A stretch of DNA of 64,000 bases from Liolophura sinensis. Taxonomy: Eukaryota; Mollusca; Polyplacophora; Chitonida; Chitonidae. The translations under genes and the position numbers were made by a program. Numbering within the stretch: position 1 is the stretch's first letter; each line of letters opens with the position of its first letter. The notes beneath the pieces are model-generated. The model was given only the letters and a program-made list of their open reading frames with translations. It searched no databases and was not told the origin of the DNA. The DNA lies in contig NC_088303.1 of the NCBI RefSeq assembly GCF_032854445.1, positions 2,301,501-2,365,500 of the forward strand. The letters are read 5' to 3'. Positions 45,700 to 59,300 of this stretch are shown piece by piece.

Positions 45700-45815
45700 A
45701 TATGAAAAATTAAGTTTCAGTGCGATCTATGCACATTTTTAAGCTGATTTTGGAGACAAAACTACTTTGGTTGGATTGGGCAATTTCAGGGCTTCACAAA
45801 AAGTATACCTACCAG
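45700..45815 (+). repeat. Interspersed repeat, second copy
   Basis: gattttggagacaaaactac and gggcaatttcagggcttcac match the reverse complement of 33058-33190. Confidence 0.7.
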
Positions 45816-46860
45816 TCTGCACAGAATAATGTCTTTAAAACATGCTTGCATAATTGCCTTGGAAACATTTGAAAAGGTTGAAGAATTACAGTAGTCTACT
45901 TCCTTAATCATTGGACACCAGTCATTCTCTCCACCCAGAAATACCCAGCAGACCACAGTAAGCCCAAACTCAACTGTTATCCACAATTTAGTACCTTACG
46001 TCTTGATTCTGACATGCACTGCATCATTGGCTAGTTGTGTGTTTTCAGTAATTCTCTGTTAATTTCACCACATACCAGTTCTAGGCCTCCCAGCGAACGA
46101 GAAGTATGCTTTCAACTGTCATGGCTGAGCTTTGAAAAATACAAGCATGACCATTGCATTTAAATCTACATAAAGGTTACTAAGCAAGAAACCAAATACC
46201 AAACTTCTGGGCAGGGGTATCTTGCGACAAAGACAGAATAACATCAGTCATGTGTGTCTAGTGTAGGCATGCCCATTGGTAGCTGTGTGCATGAAACGAA
46301 TAGGCTGAAGATGGAGGCCACGGTCAAGGAATGTGTGCAGTGGAAGCCTTCATAGCTAAAATAAATATATTCTACATCGAGCAGGGGCTTATGGTGGTAG
46401 TGCAGTGGGTGCAGAAAGCTAGATTGATGTCTTTTATCTGCAGAAGACTTGTACAATAACCAAGACAATCGGCCTGAATGTTCGTTGAGTACGAAATTAA
46501 TACTATTAGCGTCAACAATCCAACCACGCCAGGCCAACATAAGAAAAGGAGTTGGAGTCTTTTGGGGATATCATCTGGCTCATTTATTTGTAGAGGCGAC
46601 AACTGTTGTATGATTGATTGATTGATACGTTTGACACCGTTTTAAGCGTTGGGAACATTTTCAGCTTTGACAACAATCTGAATAAATGCACAGTCCTAAC
46701 AACGGGATTGTTTTTTGTTTTTTTTTTCTGTTTCTCTTTCGATGTTGTTGCTGCAGTGCGCCGGCCGCAATGTCAAAAGTGGCAAAGGAAGATAGGTTGA
46801 AATGAAAGCTCTAGCACAACACATTATCCACATACGTGAATTAAGACCATTAAAACGTTG

Positions 46861-47217
46861 ACTCACCAATGCATTTTAAAATATCCTTAGGACACGTCGT
46901 TTAATTCTGCAACGTTGTATTTGCTTGCAAAACATTACAAACTTCACATCATTTATCGTTCTCTTGTTCGAACTATTCCACTTCCTGTCGGGCACCTGAA
47001 ACAGTAACGTTAGACAGGATTGGTCAACTTTATCTACGCAGGCCAATCAAAGACTATCTAACAACTCCTGTGCGACATCAAGAAAAACCGCCATTTCCTA
47101 TGTCAGGCATGGAGATAATTTCCTTGACGAAGTTATTAGCTGCTGTTAGTTAACACATGGAGTGAATCTCGCGTCAAACTTATTTTAATGTAGGGATTTT
47201 CACACATTGAACGGATC
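46861..47217. promoter_or_regulatory. Probable shared divergent promoter of NEURL2 (-) and SEH1 (+)
   Basis: The SEH1 start codon is at 47218 (+). On the minus strand a consensus donor (CATTG|GTGAGTCAACG) sits at 46866, which would end a non-coding first exon of NEURL2. The two transcripts would then start within roughly 300 bp of each other, head to head. CpG dinucleotides are commoner here than in the flanks. No TATA box is obvious. Confidence 0.4.
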
Positions 47218-47328
47218 ATGTTTACTGCAAAGCATATTCCAGCGGAACACAAAGATTTAATTCACGATGTGGCTTACGACTTCCATGGACGAAGAATGGC
47301 CACATGCTCCAGTGACCAGACAGTGAAG
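47218..47328 (+). CDS. SEH1: SEH1 exon 1
   Basis: It encodes [20 protein letters not shown] through CSSDQTVK and ends AAG|GTGAAC. Phase 0. Confidence 0.95.
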
Positions 47329-50300
47329 GTGAACGATTCATGTAGTTCTTGTACAAGATGTTTTATTCTCTTGGCAGAGAATGATACCTCGAAGGTTGGA
47401 AGGCAGTCGCAAAGGGAGCTGTAAGGGCTAGGGATATATTTATTTGTGGATCACCACTTACATTCTGACGTCATTTTTTCGCACGGTCACATGCTTTTAC
47501 TGATTTTTTACTGTAACATGTACGTTACACCTAAATATTACCCTATTCTTTACAAAGTCTGTTGTAAAGACTAGGGTTATATTCATATGAGACGCTTTTC
47601 TACTTTGTCCAACCTACCTCATCTAGCCCCACCTGTATCTGAGGCCAAGTGCCAAAGTCGGCAGTTGTAAAGACAAGGGTGACCCTATTGTTAACCAGTG
47701 AGCACCTTCTCAGATGTTCATTGTGAAAAGCTGCTTCTTCATTGAATTGACGTCACTTTACCAAGTTAACCCTCCCTCAAGTTTAAAATTCCCCTCTCAA
47801 AAAACATCGCTAGTATCATTCCGAATAGAATCACCTTGTGTAATGTGCTATAACAACAACATCAATCTGATCTGATCTGATTTGATTTGATTTTTTTTGC
47901 AATTTAATCTGGAACCACTCCTTGGTTATAACATACAGACCCGATCATAGTAAGAAATGTATTTTCTATACCGTTGGCCACTTTCTCAGAAAGTTACTTA
48001 CTTCAAAAAAAGCTTTTTTTTTTGTAGTTAGATCCGACATAGAGGTACTCCCGTTCTGTGAGAAGCAAAACTTTTTTTTTCATTGGGGCCAAATACAGAG
48101 GCGCGTATCCACGTGACTAGGTAGAAGAGCCACACTTTTGTATCTTCAACTTCCCAACTATGACAGGAGACCAGGGCACAGAAAAAGAGGAGATTTGACA
48201 AAGTTTGACCCAAATTTATGGTGATAGAATGTGAATCTAAAGTGAAATGAACTGTTAGTTTCGTGGTAAGTGCAGGCTATTGGTTTTTAATTTTGACCAG
48301 ATTTTTGTCACAAATGTACATCCTACCTTTTCAGATGTAGTCCACATGACAAAAGCATGTGACACACGCACTTGTGCATTGAACCTTTACCATGTTCATG
48401 TGTCTTAAAGATGTCTAAAAAACATGTTCCAGTGCTTCAGCTTGAGTGGTGTAGTGGTATTAGCAACCGGTTACAGACCTGACATGTTGTCTGACGGAAG
48501 TTTGAATCCAGAGCGTTACACAACAAACTACGTAAATACTTTCAAAAATGTATGAACTGCAAATAATACAACACAGAAATCTCATATATAAGAGTGACAC
48601 GTGACAGAAACTGGAATGATAAACATCTTATTTACACTGTTTTTCTTTGTATGCAAATTGATTATCTCCACATTCAATTTTAACCAATGAGAAACCAGTA
48701 AAAGCATTTGACCGTGGGGCAAAAAATTACATCAGAATGCAAGTGGAAATCAACATGTAAATATCACCATAGTCTTTAAAACTCCCGGTTTGAAACCTTC
48801 GGACGTTTAATTTAATGTAACTAAAATGTATTATGATAAAGATATGTTGTAATAACTGCATAAATCATAGAAGTATTGCAACTTGTTTGTTTGTGATCAT
48901 TTAGTGATTTACTTTCATTTTCAGATTTGGGATGTAGGTGAAGATGGAGAATGGCACTGCACAGCAAGCAGGAGAGTAAGTCAGAATAGGCCTGCCAATT
49001 TCTGTAAAATTATTCCACAGCAGTATATAAATTTATGACCAAGAAATCTTTGCTGTCAAGATGTTAATCTTTCAAGCTGTTGTCAGAGCCGAGAACTCTT
49101 CCATAGTGACAAAAGCCTGCCACTGTTTACTTTGTGAGTAGACTTACTAAAAAAGGGAAATATTTTAGTCCTTGAAAGTGATTTAGACAAGACTATTTTA
49201 AAATTTAGACATTCATCGAAAACAGCAAGTACAACCTTAACAGTCTAGCCCTACCAATGCGCTGTGCTGGTGAATGGTTAAATCGCACCGAAGCGATTGC
49301 AATGCTCCTAAGTCCGGGGTTTAAATAACCGCTGACTTCCAGTCCCAGTGATAGTGAGATCTTTGCCAGACGGGCAGGTTTTAAATTAGGCTTTACATAT
49401 ATACAAACTCTGGGGAATTCAAGTGTGGTGGGTAAACAAAGTGGGACTTAATTCGATGTGCTGGTGAAAGTGAATGTCGCTGTGATACACGTTATCCCAT
49501 TGACTGTGTTTCTCATGTGGACAGAAACTAGTGAAACTAAATGTAATGAGAAGATTGTAATATAGAGCTACATGCATCAAGAGGGTTGATTGAACACATT
49601 TTTAGCTCACCTGTACAAAATACAGGTGTAGCATGTCATACCCTGTGCGTCGGCGACAAACAACATTGAAAGCTTGTTAAACATAATGTTATGGGTGGTA
49701 TCTCAAATAGTATTGCATTTATTGAGCTCAAGGTTTGCACGCATGTAGAGCACAATAGCACCAGGGGGATATTGTGTAGTTGATTCGGTGAATATTAAAT
49801 ACCGTAAATAAATGAATTCCTGACTTACTGTATTGTGTATTAGAATCAAATTTAGGAGTGGTATCTCAAAAAGTACTGCAATTTTTTAGCTCAGGCTTTT
49901 ACACGCATGTAGAGCACAATAGCACGAGGGGTATCATTGACTCAGAATGTACATATTAAATACCATAAGTTACCAAATTTCTGACTCTTTTTTTTCTATT
50001 AGAATCAGTGTTAAACAAATGTTAGGGGTCGTATCTTAAAATGTATAGCATCTGTCGACCTAAAGTTTTACATGCATATAAAGCACAACGACACAAGGGA
50101 GATGCTCTGTCGCTGATGCTTTACGTTCATATTAATTACTATAAATTACCAAATTTACAACTTCAGGACTTCAGCTGAAGTTTTGCATTTGTATGTCTCT
50201 ACAGACAAGCTCTTTGATAGCCTTGCTCATAAATCTAAGTTGTGAAAAAAGTTTTCATGTCTGTTAAGCAGCAATGAAACATCAGAATCAGTGGGAATCA

Positions 50301-53300
50301 GGATTACGTTAAAAGTTAGCTTGTAAATTTGATAGCATTTACAGTAGATTTCCGAGTCATCTGGCCAAGCGCTTAGTCTCTCACCAATGCGGTCGCTGTG
50401 AGTTCAAGTCCAGCTCATGCTGGCTTCCTCTCCGGCCGTACGTGGGAAGGTCTGCCAGCAACCTGCGGATAGTTGTGGGTTTCCCCGGGCTGTGCCCGGT
50501 TTCCTCCCACCATAATGCTGGCCGCCGTTGTATAAGTGAAATATTCTTGAGTATGGCGTAAAACACCAATCAAATAAATAAAATAAATAAATCATCTGGC
50601 CAAGCTGGACTTTTGATTTTTGGGATCTATTTGTACCTCTATTCTCTAAACAAGCAAACAGTATGTTAATTTTACTAAGAAGCTATGTAGGAACACTCAA
50701 AGCATAACTTTTATGGAGGGCTGACCTCCTGCCAGGTTAAAGCATAGTGAGTTGGTAGAACTAACCTGTTGTTTCCCTGTCTCTTAGAAAATTTACCGTA
50801 CGTTTATATATATATATAAATAAGATAAGTAAACGTGGGTTCTGTTTCATTTCAGACTCACAGTGGCTCGGTGTGGCGAGTGACCTGGGCACATCCAGAG
50901 TTTGGGCAGGTTATAGCTACATGCTCTTTTGACAGGACAGCTGCAATATTAGAAGAATTAGGTAAGGTGTTGTGAATATCTGGGACAATTTTTTGGTATT
51001 AGTATATACCAGTTCAGTTGTATAGGCCAAATGATCTTCTCGTCCACTACCCTTTTCTAGCTATTTTGTATCAATTCATGCACACAATAGGCCTTAACTG
51101 AATTATCTCCCTTGTCACACGACGACAACTATGACATCACAAGATTAGTATTTGAGATGTGAAACTATGAGAAGTGGGACCTCGCCTCCTGAAGTAGGCA
51201 TATTTAGTAAGTAGGTTGTAATACAACAGTGGAAACTGTAGGCTATACTGCAGAAAATGTGACGTCAGCCTCTGTCTACAGCTTCTCAGGTAGAAAATAC
51301 ATATTTGACAGAGTTGGCCGAAGCTGTATGTCTGTTGTACATGTACAATACATTATATCTGTATTTTCATGAAGAGTTTTTGAATTTTTCTCCAAATGAC
51401 TTAAAAAATTATGCAACATTTTTCCTGGGCTTTTCAAATTACAATGTACTTAACAAAATCAAAATTCGCCACTGGAACTTCTAAGGGAAAACATTGAGCC
51501 CACCATTAGCATGTTAAAAGTGCCGAAAACTAGGTATCCCAATAGTGCTAGTTTTCTTTTGTGCTGTTGCAGTTTCTATTGTATTGAACAATTTGTCTCT
51601 GCAGAAAAGAAATGACAAACATTTTTGTTATTAAATGGAAAAAGAATTTTCCTGTCTCAGGAGATGTGTATGGCAGGACAGTAAGTCTCATTGAATAGTT
51701 GTGTGACCTATCTCAGGAGATCTGTATGGTGGGACAGTGAGTCTCACTTCATAGTTGTGTGACCTATCTCAGGAAATGTGCATGGCAGGACAGTGAGTCT
51801 CACTTCATAGTTGTGTGACCTATCTCAGGAGATCTGTATGGTGGGACAGTGAGTCTCACTTCATAGTTGTGTGACCTATCTCATGAGATGTGTATGTCAG
51901 GACAGTGAGTCTCACTTCATAGTTGTGTGACCTATCTCAGGAGATCTGTATGGTGGGACAGTGAGTCTCACTTCATAGTTGTGTGACCTATCTCATGAGA
52001 TGTATGGCGAGACAGTGAGTCTCACTTCATAGTTGTGTAACCTATCTTAGGAGATCTGTATGGCAGGACAGTGAGTCTCACGTCATAGTGTGTGACCTAT
52101 CTCAGGAGATGTGCATGGCGAGACAGTGAGTCTCACATCATAGTTGTGTGACCTATCTCAGGAGATCTGTATGGCAGGACAGTGAGTCTCACGTCATAGT
52201 GTGTGACCTATCTCAGGAGATGTGCATGGCGAGACAGTCAGTCTCACATCATAGTTGTGTGACCTATCTCAGGAGATCTGTATGGCAGGACAGTGAGTCT
52301 CACGTCATAGTGTGTGACCTATCTCAGGAGATGTGCATGGCGAGACAGTCAGTCTCACATCATAGTTGTGTGACCTATCTCAGGAGATGTGTATGGCAGG
52401 ACAGTGAGTCTCACGTCATAGTGTGTGACCTATCTCAGGAGATGTGTATGTCAGGACAGTGAGTCTCACTTCATAGTTGTGTGACCTATCTCAGGAGATG
52501 TGCATGGCGAGACAGTGAGTCTCACTTCATAGTTGTGTGACCTATCTCAGGAGATGTGTATGGCAGGACAGTGAGTCTCACGTCATAGTGTGTGACCTAT
52601 CTCAGGAGATGTGTATGTCAGGACAGTGAGTCTCACTTCATAGTTGTGTGACCTATCTCAGGAGATGTGCATGGCGAGACAGTCAGTCTCACATCATAGT
52701 TGTGTGACCTATCTCAGGAGATGTGTATGGCAGGACAGTGAGTCTCACGTCATAGTGTGTGACCTATCTCAGGAGATGTGTATGTCAGGACAGTGAGTCT
52801 CACTTCATAGTTGTGTGACCTATCTCAGGAGATGTGCATGGCGAGACAGTGAGTCTCACTTCATAGTTGTGTGACCTATCTCAGGAGATGTGTATGTCAG
52901 GACAGTGAGTCTCACTTCATAGTTGTGTGACCTATCTTAGGAGATCTGTATGGCAGGACAGTGAGTCTCACGTCATAGTGTGTGACCTATCTCAGGAGAT
53001 GTGCATGGCGAGACAGTCAGTCTCACATCATAGTTGTGTGACCTATCTCATGAGATCTGTATGGCAGGACAGTGAGTCTCACGTCATAGTGTGTGACCTA
53101 TCTCAGGAGATGTGCATGGCGAGACAGTGAGTCTCACATCATAGTTGTGTGACCTATCTCAGGAGATCTGTATGGCAGGACAGTGAGTCTCACGTCATAG
53201 TGTGTGACCTATCTCAGGAGATGTGCATGGCGAGACAGTGAGTCTCACATCATAGTTGTGTGACCTATCTCAGGAGATGTGTATGTCAGGACAGTGAGTC

Positions 53301-56300
53301 TCACTTCATAGTTGTGTGACCTATCTCAGGAGATCTTTATGGTGGGACAGTGAGTCTCACTTCATAGTTGTGTGACCTATCTCAGGAGTTGTGTATTGCA
53401 GGACAGTGAGTCTCACTTCATAGTTGTGTGACCTATCTCAGGAGATCTGTATGGTGGGACAGTGAGTCTCACTTCATAGTTGTGTGACCTATCTCAGGAG
53501 ATGTGTATGGCGGGACAATGAGTCTCATGTCATAGTTGTGTGACCTATCTCAGGAGATGTGCATGGCAGGACAGTGAGTCTCACGTCATAGTTGTGTGAC
53601 CTATCTCAGGAGATGTGTATGTCAGGACAGTGACTCTCACTTCATAGTTGTGTGACCTATCTCAGGAGATGTGTATGTCAGGACAGTGACTCTCACGTCA
53701 TAGTGTGTGACCTATCTCAGGAGAAGTGTATAGCAGGACAGTGAGTCTCACGTCATAGTTGTGTGACCTATCTCAGGAGATGTGTATGTCAGGACAGTGA
53801 CTCTCACGTCATAGTGTGTGACCTATCTCAGGAGAAGTGTATAGCAGGACAGTGAGTCTCACGTCATAGTTGTGTGACCTATCTCAGGAGATGTGTATGT
53901 CAGGACAGTGACTCTCACTTCATAGTTGTGTGACCTATCTCAGGAGATGTGTATGTCAGGACAGTGACTCTCACTTCATAGTTGTGTGACCTATCTCAGG
54001 AGATGTGTATGGCAGGACAGTGAGTCTCACTTCATAGTTGTGTGACCTATCTCAGGAGATCTGTATGGTGGGACAGTGAGTCTCACTTCATAGTTGTGTG
54101 ACCTATCTCAGGAGATCTGTATGGTGGGACAGTGAGTCTCACTTCATAGTTGTGTGACCTATCTCAGGAAATGTGCATGGCAGGACAGTAAGTCTCACTT
54201 CAAAGTTCTGTGACATATCTCAGGAGATGTGTATGGCGGGACAGTGAGTCTCACATCATAGTTGTGTGACCTATCTCAGGAGATGTGTATGGCGGGACAA
54301 TGAGTCTCATGTCATAGTTGTGTGACCTATCTCAGGAGATGTGCATGGCAGGACAGTGAGTCTCACGTCATAGTTGTGTGACCTATCTCAGGAGAAGTGT
54401 ATAGCAGGACAGTGACTCTCACTTCATAGTTGTGTGACCTATCTCAGGAGATGTGTATGGCAGGACAGTGAGTCTCACTTCATAGTTGTGTGACCTATCT
54501 CAGGAGATCTGTATGGTGGGACAGTGAGTCTCACTTCATAGTTGTGTGACCTATCTCAGGAGATCTGTATGGTGGGACAGTGAGTCTCACTTCATAGTTG
54601 TGTGACCTATCTCAGGAAATGTGCATGGCAGGACAGTAAGTCTCACTTCAAAGTTCTGTGACATATCTCAGGAGATGTGTATGGCGGGACAGTGAGTCTC
54701 ACTTCATAGTTGTGTGACCTATCTCAGGAGATCTTTATGGTGGGACAGTGAGTCTCACTTCATAGTTGTGTGACCTATCTCAGGAGTTGTGTATTGCAGG
54801 ACAGTGAGTCTCACTTCATAGTTGTGTGACCTATCTCAGGAGATCTGTATGGTGGGACAGTGAGTCTCACTTCATAGTTGTGTGACCTATCTCAGGAGAT
54901 GTGTATGGCGGGACAATGAGTCTCATGTCATAGTTGTGTGACCTATCTCAGGAGATGTGCATGGCAGGACAGTGAGTCTCACGTCATAGTTGTGTGACCT
55001 ATCTCAGGAGAAGTGTATAGCAGGACAGTGACTCTCACTTCATAGTTGTGTGACCTATCTCAGGAGATGTGTATGGCAGGACAGTGAGTCTCACTTCATA
55101 GTTGTGTGACCTATCTCAGGAGATCTGTATGGTGGGACAGTGAGTCTCACTTCATAGTTGTGTGACCTATCTCAGGAGATCTGTATGGTGGGACAGTGAG
55201 TCTCACTTCATAGTTGTGTGACCTATCTCAGGAAATGTGCATGGCAGGACAGTAAGTCTCACTTCAAAGTTCTGTGACATATCTCAGGAGATGTGTATGG
55301 CGGGACAGTGAGTCTCACTTCATAGTTGTGTGACCTATCTCAGGAGATGTGCATGGCGAGACAGTAAGTCTCACTTCAAAGTTCTGTGACATATCTCAGG
55401 AGATGTGTATGGCAGGACAGTGAGTCTCACGTCATAAGAGTTACCCTTGTGTGTACATGTAGGATTTGAAAGGTCCAGGAATATTTATTTTATTAGCCCC
55501 AAAAGTGCTGGAATTCTTGGTAGGGAAAATTTTCCCTTAATGACTAAATTTACATGTAGCTTGTGAGAGTGTTGTTATCTATTAAATTGGCTTTGGAGAT
55601 ATTTTGTATTACTACCACTACTAATCTGTTATCCAGCTGGCGAGGCCTCACTACAGGGTGGTCAGAGTCATTGGGTGAAGAGGAGCACCCTGGTGGATAG
55701 CAGGACCTCTGTCACAGACGTCAAGTTTGCACCAAAACATCTAGGATTACAACTGGTAAACTGCACTTCTATCAGATTACAAACACACTTCTTCCATTCA
55801 TATAATTACCTCCATTGCTTTTAATTGTACTTTTTGTGATGTCAATTTGATATTGAGTAGGTGGCAGTGTTTCCTTAAGTAGTCGTGAATGTAGTTTGCG
55901 GAGACCACTTGCCTTCGGCCGATAGGAAAAATGTATGTTACATGAGAAACTGCGTCTGTAATTCACAAAATGTTGTTTGGCACTCCAGTTTCGTCTGTCA
56001 ATAAGACTGGCTATTCTTCAGTAACACCACTATGATATAAATGAAGTAGTAAAAATATGTTTCAGTTGTTATGATCAACCACTGTCCTTCCAGTATATTC
56101 CAATAATTTTACCACGTCTGTATAACCAAATACAGAACCGGAGCTGTTTGAGAAAACAAAACCTGGCACATTGCTTTGTCATACATGTAATACAGCTTTT
56201 CAATATGGGCTCCCTTGTAGTAGGTTAATTTGGGCTAAAATATTTTCAAACATTAAGAAACAGTTAACATGGGTATAAGAAATTTTTCATTTGTCAGGCA

Positions 56301-59300
56301 ATATTCTCCGTAATTTGGGCTTTTTATGGTATGGTGTAAATTAGGTGCCTCGAAAGACTATAAAAATATTCTGGTATAGTAACCCAAATGTATCATATCT
56401 GTTCTAAATTTTACTTTGTTGACTCAACCAGGCTACCTGTTCCGCAGATGGAATCGTCCGCATCTATGAAGCCCCAGATGTCATGAACCTAAGCCAATGG
56501 TCATTACAGCATGAAATCCCCTGTAAACTCAGCTGTAGCTGTCTGTCTTGGAATTCCTCGCGGTAGGATTGATATTTCCAGTTTGTGCCTAAGAGGTGTA
56601 GCCAGTGGCTTCCACCATAATGAGCATTGCTGTGGTGGATGCTCAGGATATAGCTCAGTGAATGATCCATTCCAGAAATATTTTTCAAGTGAGACGTGGA
56701 AGTGATAATTCACGAGGTGCAAAGCTATAATGCCTACACAGCATGTATCACGACACCGTACAGGATGTGTTATGTAACATTATCTTGTAGGAATGTAAAA
56801 ATATCACTAGAAATCTATATAGCATTTCAAGCATACAAAGAAAAGAAATTTGTATGAAAACTTCACTTTTGTTATTGGCAACCAATGTTATCTTTTATTC
56901 AATTTACCTGTTAGTTTTAATACAGCTTGATTTGCTTGGGAGCCCAAATGCTTGCCAGAACTAAAGTGAACTTTAGATATGGCCCTGATCTAACTAGATG
57001 AAATCCTGATATTTCATCTTTTTGTTATGTAAACAATAGTCATTTGAATATTACAGGTTGGTTAAATTGGCCTCTAGAGGCTTACCAGGCAACTATACTA
57101 TAATGCAGTGGTGGTTCTAAAGAGCAAGGCTCAGCCCAGTTTACCCTTAATATGTACACACCACCTTTACATTTTCTTTACTTGCAAACATTTGGGGCGG
57201 TATGGAGGCCTCGCTGAGTCATATGGTTAAGCACTCATGTGCTGTGAGCATCAGGCCGTTGACAAATAAGGCCATGTGTTTGGATCCAGCATGAGCTGTT
57301 TAGACTTAGTAGGTTTGTCCGATATATATGAAATGTCGTTTCACTGTAAACACCTCTGATTGACAGTGCTTTGAAAACTCTCTTAACATAACTCTTATGT
57401 AAAATAAAGGAAAGATTAAACCTTAAAAATACTTTTGTTTTCTGACTAACCATGTTTTGTTTTTACCCTAACAAAGACTTTTTAATGATGACAATATTGG
57501 GCTTTTTTTCCCTTTCCTCAGAGTTCACCCGCCAATGATAGCAGTGGGAAGTGATGATGCTAACAGCTCAGCCGGTGGCAAGGTTCAGATATACGAGTAC
57601 AGCGATAACACAAGGTATGTGGTAGCATACGAAACCCTCTGCTGTACAGAAGTGTCCAAACCATTTGTGGTGATTGAGGGGTAATCTGGATTCACTACTT
57701 GGCGAAAGCATTTCCTGACCTTAGGCAATGAGTATGTGATGTAGAGCCCTCTGCCATACAGAAATGTCCAAACCATTTGTGGTGATTGAGGGGTAATCTG
57801 GATTCACTACTTGACGAAAACATTTCCTGACTTAGGCAATGAGTATGTGATGTAGAGCCCTCTGCCATACAGAAATGTCCAAACCATTTGTGGTGATTGA
57901 GGGGTAATCTGGATTCACTACTTGGCGAAAGCGTTTCCTCACTTAGGCAATGAGTATGTGATGTAGAGCCCTGTGCCATACAGAAATGTCCTAACAATTT
58001 TTGGTGATTGAGGGGAAATCTGGATTCACTACTTGACGAAAACATTTCCTGACTTAGGCAATGAGTGTGTGATGTAGAGCCCTGTGCCATACAGAAATGT
58101 CCAAACCATTTGTGGTGATTGAGGGGTAATCTGGATTCACTACTTGGCGAAAGCATTTCCTGACTTAGGCAATGAGTATGTGATGTAGAGCCCTGTGCCA
58201 TACAGAAATGTCCAAACCATCTGTGGTGATTGAGGGGAAATCTGGATTCACTACTTGGCGAAAGCATTTCCTGACTTAGGCAATGAGTATGTGATGTAGA
58301 GCCCTGTGCCATACAGAAATGTCCAAACCATTTGTGGTGATTGAGGGGTAATCTGGATTCACTACTTGACGAAAACATTTCCTGACTTAGGCAATGAGTA
58401 TGTGATGTAGAGCCCTGTGCCATACAGAAATGTCCAAACCATTTGTGGTGATTGAGGGGTAATCTGGATTCACTACTTGGCGAAAGCGTTCCGACTTAGG
58501 GCAATGAGTATGTGATGTAGAGCCCTCTGCTATTCAGGGTGAACTATGATCAGAACTATGGGGCCGCTTTGGGCATAACTGGACTGTTTACATACAAGTG
58601 AAAACGTCTTCACTCTGTGTTAAACTTCTGTCAAATAAAGAAATAACCGTTGACACAAGGGTGTTGTCACATTTGGAGATGAATTTAAGGGGTGAACACC
58701 TTTGTAACCTGATATCACTGAAACTTTGTTTCATACTGAGTTTAAAATATCAAAAAGGGATTTGTCAATAAGTCAATAAGCCTATGCAAAATAACACTTG
58801 TATCACTGAAGGAAAATAGTGAAAATAGTTCACCTTTATATAAATTATAAAAGGAAATTTAACAAAACCACTCAAATTTTTTTAATTTGTAGTAATATAC
58901 AGCATGAAACGATATTATTCAGGGAGGAAAAACGTACCTGTCAGTGTGTTACGTGACAAACTCAGTGTTGTTTCAAAGTTCATCTCTATTTAATATGTAT
59001 ATTTGCATGCGGCCTGCTAGTAACAGAGGTAATTGTTATTCTGTGATTGACATAACTGCCCATGACACGTTCTTTCTACAGTCTTATTATGCCTTAAGCT
59101 TAGTCACACCTTGAGCTCGATTGTTCTGACGGATAAGCACCCAATAACAAGTATACTGAGAAACCAGGCTCCCATTCACACATGTTCACTTGACTTGTGA
59201 GTGACCACAAATGTCTAGTACCGGTATTCTGATTGATTCATATAATATTTTGACTGCCAGTTGTAGTCAGATTATTTTGATTCTGGCAATTAGGTTATTC

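Larger units (their letters stand above)
43933..46866 (-). other. Probable first intron of NEURL2
   Basis: AT-rich sequence with no other gene seen. It contains a 65-bp triplication (44271-44487) and an interspersed repeat (45700-45815). Confidence 0.4.

Noticed and set aside
52148-53130. Open frames of 104 and 67 codons on + ([13 protein letters not shown] type)
   Set aside because: They are translations of the 55/56-bp array in SEH1 intron 3.
57695-58423. 242-codon frame on the minus strand
   Set aside because: Translation of the 111-bp array; the unit is a multiple of three.
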